64,000 nt of DNA, from positions 1-64,000 of the forward strand of contig NZ_FTPD01000021.1 of NCBI RefSeq assembly GCF_900156895.1. The letters are read 5' to 3'. The notes beneath the pieces were generated by a model, which was not told where the DNA came from, ran no database searches, and was given only the letters and a program-made list of their open reading frames with translations. How positions within the stretch are numbered: the stretch's first letter is position 1; the number at the start of each line of letters is the position of its first letter. The stretch is from Mesorhizobium prunaredense (GTDB taxonomy: Bacteria; Pseudomonadota; Alphaproteobacteria; Rhizobiales; Rhizobiaceae). This document shows, one piece after another, positions 62,997 through 64,000 of this stretch. The translations under genes were made by a program, and so were the position numbers.

Positions 62997-63678
62997 CCAG
63001 TTCGCGCTGGAATATCAGCAGCAGCATGCCGCAAGTATCAGGCTGAGCGGCGAAACCCCGGATTTCTTCGCGCAGTACAAGATCGACGACGTCGCAGCAA
63101 GGCTGGCTCGCTCCAACATCAAGCCGCGGCGGATACTCGACTTCGGCGCTGGCGTCGGCAATTCGCTGGGGCCCATGCGCGCCGCATTTCCCGACAGCGA
63201 AATCACCTTGCTCGATCCCTCCTCGCAGTCGCTCGACATCGCCCGCAAGCGCTTTCCCGGCCAGGCCGATTTCCGGCATTTCGACGGCGAAACGATCCCC
63301 TGTGACGACGCGAGTTTCGATCTCGCCTTCGCCGCCTGCGTGTTCCATCACATCCCCGAAAACCTCCATGTCGGCCTGATCAAGGAGATCGGGAGAGTGC
63401 TGACCGGCGGTGGCAGCTTCTTTCTGTTCGAGCACAATCCCTGGAATCCGCTGACGACGCACGCGGTGCGAAACTGTGCTTTCGACGAGAACGCAATCCT
63501 GATCAACAGCCGCGATTTGCGCAAGCGAATGGCTGCGGCCGGCTTCTCCAGATCCGATGTCGTCTACCGGATCTTTTTCCCACGCGTGCTCGCAAGATTG
63601 CGACCCTTGGAGCGTTTCCTGACCAGGATGCCTATGGGAGCCCAATATTTCGTGCATGCGATCAAGCCTGCCGTTTGA
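62977..63678 (+). CDS. Class I SAM-dependent methyltransferase
   Basis: A 233-residue methyltransferase: SAM motif ILDFGAGVGNSLGPM (about 47-61), ITLLDPSSQSLDIA, and FDLAFAACVFHHIPE. GTG 62977 follows GGGAG and overlaps the glycosyltransferase stop by 20 bases, so they work together, probably in lipid-linked glycan synthesis. Confidence 0.92.
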   Translation: MLQAEFDQFALEYQQQHAASIRLSGETPDFFAQYKIDDVAARLARSNIKPRRILDFGAGVGNSLGPMRAAFPDSEITLLDPSSQSLDIARKRFPGQADFRHFDGETIPCDDASFDLAFAACVFHHIPENLHVGLIKEIGRVLTGGGSFFLFEHNPWNPLTTHAVRNCAFDENAILINSRDLRKRMAAAGFSRSDVVYRIFFPRVLARLRPLERFLTRMPMGAQYFVHAIKPAV

Positions 63679-63755
63679 GCGGACGCCCTGCCCTCGGATG
63701 AGCGACAAGCTGAAACCGCCAATCGATCTGCCGCAGAGCGGCCTGGAGCTATGAT

Positions 63756-64000
63756 ATGAACGGGATTCAGGCGACCGTAGCGACCGTTGCGACCGCGTCG
63801 TCGGTCAACGACGCGCTGCGGGCCAGAGTGATGTTCTGCCTGCTCGTCGCGCCTCTCGTGGCCTTCGCGCTTTCCGCCCACACCCAGGCCATCCTGCAGG
63901 ACCCCGACAGCTGGTGGCAGGTCAAGGTCGGGCTCGACCTGCTGGCAAGTCGTACCTTCCCGGTTGTCGACAGCTATTCTCACACTTTCGCCGGCCAGCC
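63756..64000 (+). CDS. Start of a membrane protein (runs off the window)
   Basis: The first 81 residues of a protein: a membrane segment (VMFCLLVAPLVAFALSAHTQA, about 25-45), then the periplasmic motif DPDSWWQVKVGLDLLASRTFPVVDSYSHTFAGQ. A DxWW..K.G..ll..r.fP..D.fS pattern is seen in large multi-helix membrane proteins next to lipid-linked sugar genes. GGAG lies 7 bases before ATG 63756. Incomplete. Confidence 0.75.
   Translation, partial: MNGIQATVATVATASSVNDALRARVMFCLLVAPLVAFALSAHTQAILQDPDSWWQVKVGLDLLASRTFPVVDSYSHTFAGQ

Overview
The window looks like chromosomal DNA of a Hyphomicrobiales (Rhizobiales) alphaproteobacterium, most likely Mesorhizobium or a close relative. The signs are high GC, a heterotetrameric sarcosine oxidase operon, DUF992, DUF982, DUF3606 and Atu4866-type proteins, at least four promoters matching the alphaproteobacterial EcfG stress consensus (GGAAC-N16/17-CGTT or nearly so), and the palindromic intergenic repeats typical of these genomes. 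The genus is inferred; no marker gene search was possible.

Layout. 1-930 holds stable RNA genes on the minus strand (rnpB, tRNA-Pro, tRNA-Leu, tRNA-Ser). 1.2-10.6 kb carries a CBS-domain protein, an RND efflux pair, a DUF2283/DUF4258 pair, an SDR-MaoC pair, a membrane protein, a TetR regulator and a small secreted protein behind TGTAC palindromes. 10.6-15.9 kb is the soxBDAG operon. 16-24 kb holds an SDR enzyme, a SET protein, a stress ferritin-like pair, rpsU, a TPR lipoprotein, DUF992, an MFS exporter and coaBC. A VapBC-type toxin-antitoxin cassette sits between coaBC and ubiB (23.6-24.5 kb). 24.6-37.4 kb covers ubiquinone genes (ubiB, ubiE) and then nucleoside metabolism: add, upp, deoA, purine nucleoside phosphorylase, cdd and a BMP-type nucleoside ABC importer (two permeases, one double ATPase, one lipoprotein-like binding protein). 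Together these import nucleosides, deaminate and phosphorolyse them, and recycle uracil. msrA and tRNA-Ser(GGA) follow.

39.1-46.9 kb is a 7.8 kb integrative element inserted in the 3' end of tRNA-Ser(GGA). A 19-bp direct repeat marks both ends. It carries a tyrosine integrase, a serine resolvase, an HTH protein beside iteron-like repeats, five unrecognised small genes in one operon, an AT-rich micro-gene for a membrane peptide, and a TIR/SEFIR-DUF2314 protein that looks like a defence effector. Just outside the right end (47.3-50.2 kb) is a single 965-residue gene that joins a TM0106/RecB-like and DEDD-exonuclease half to an IS66-like DDE transposase half. It is the most unusual gene in the window.

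50.8-64 kb carries cfa, a repeat-bounded ClpP-like secreted protein, a lipoprotein, a LigD-type ligase, several stress-type small genes (three DUF3606-like, DUF982), a LysR-SDR-CMD-Atu4866 cluster, a NYN/OST-HTH protein, and at the right edge a glycosyltransferase, a methyltransferase and the start of a membrane protein, which look like a lipid or surface glycan locus.
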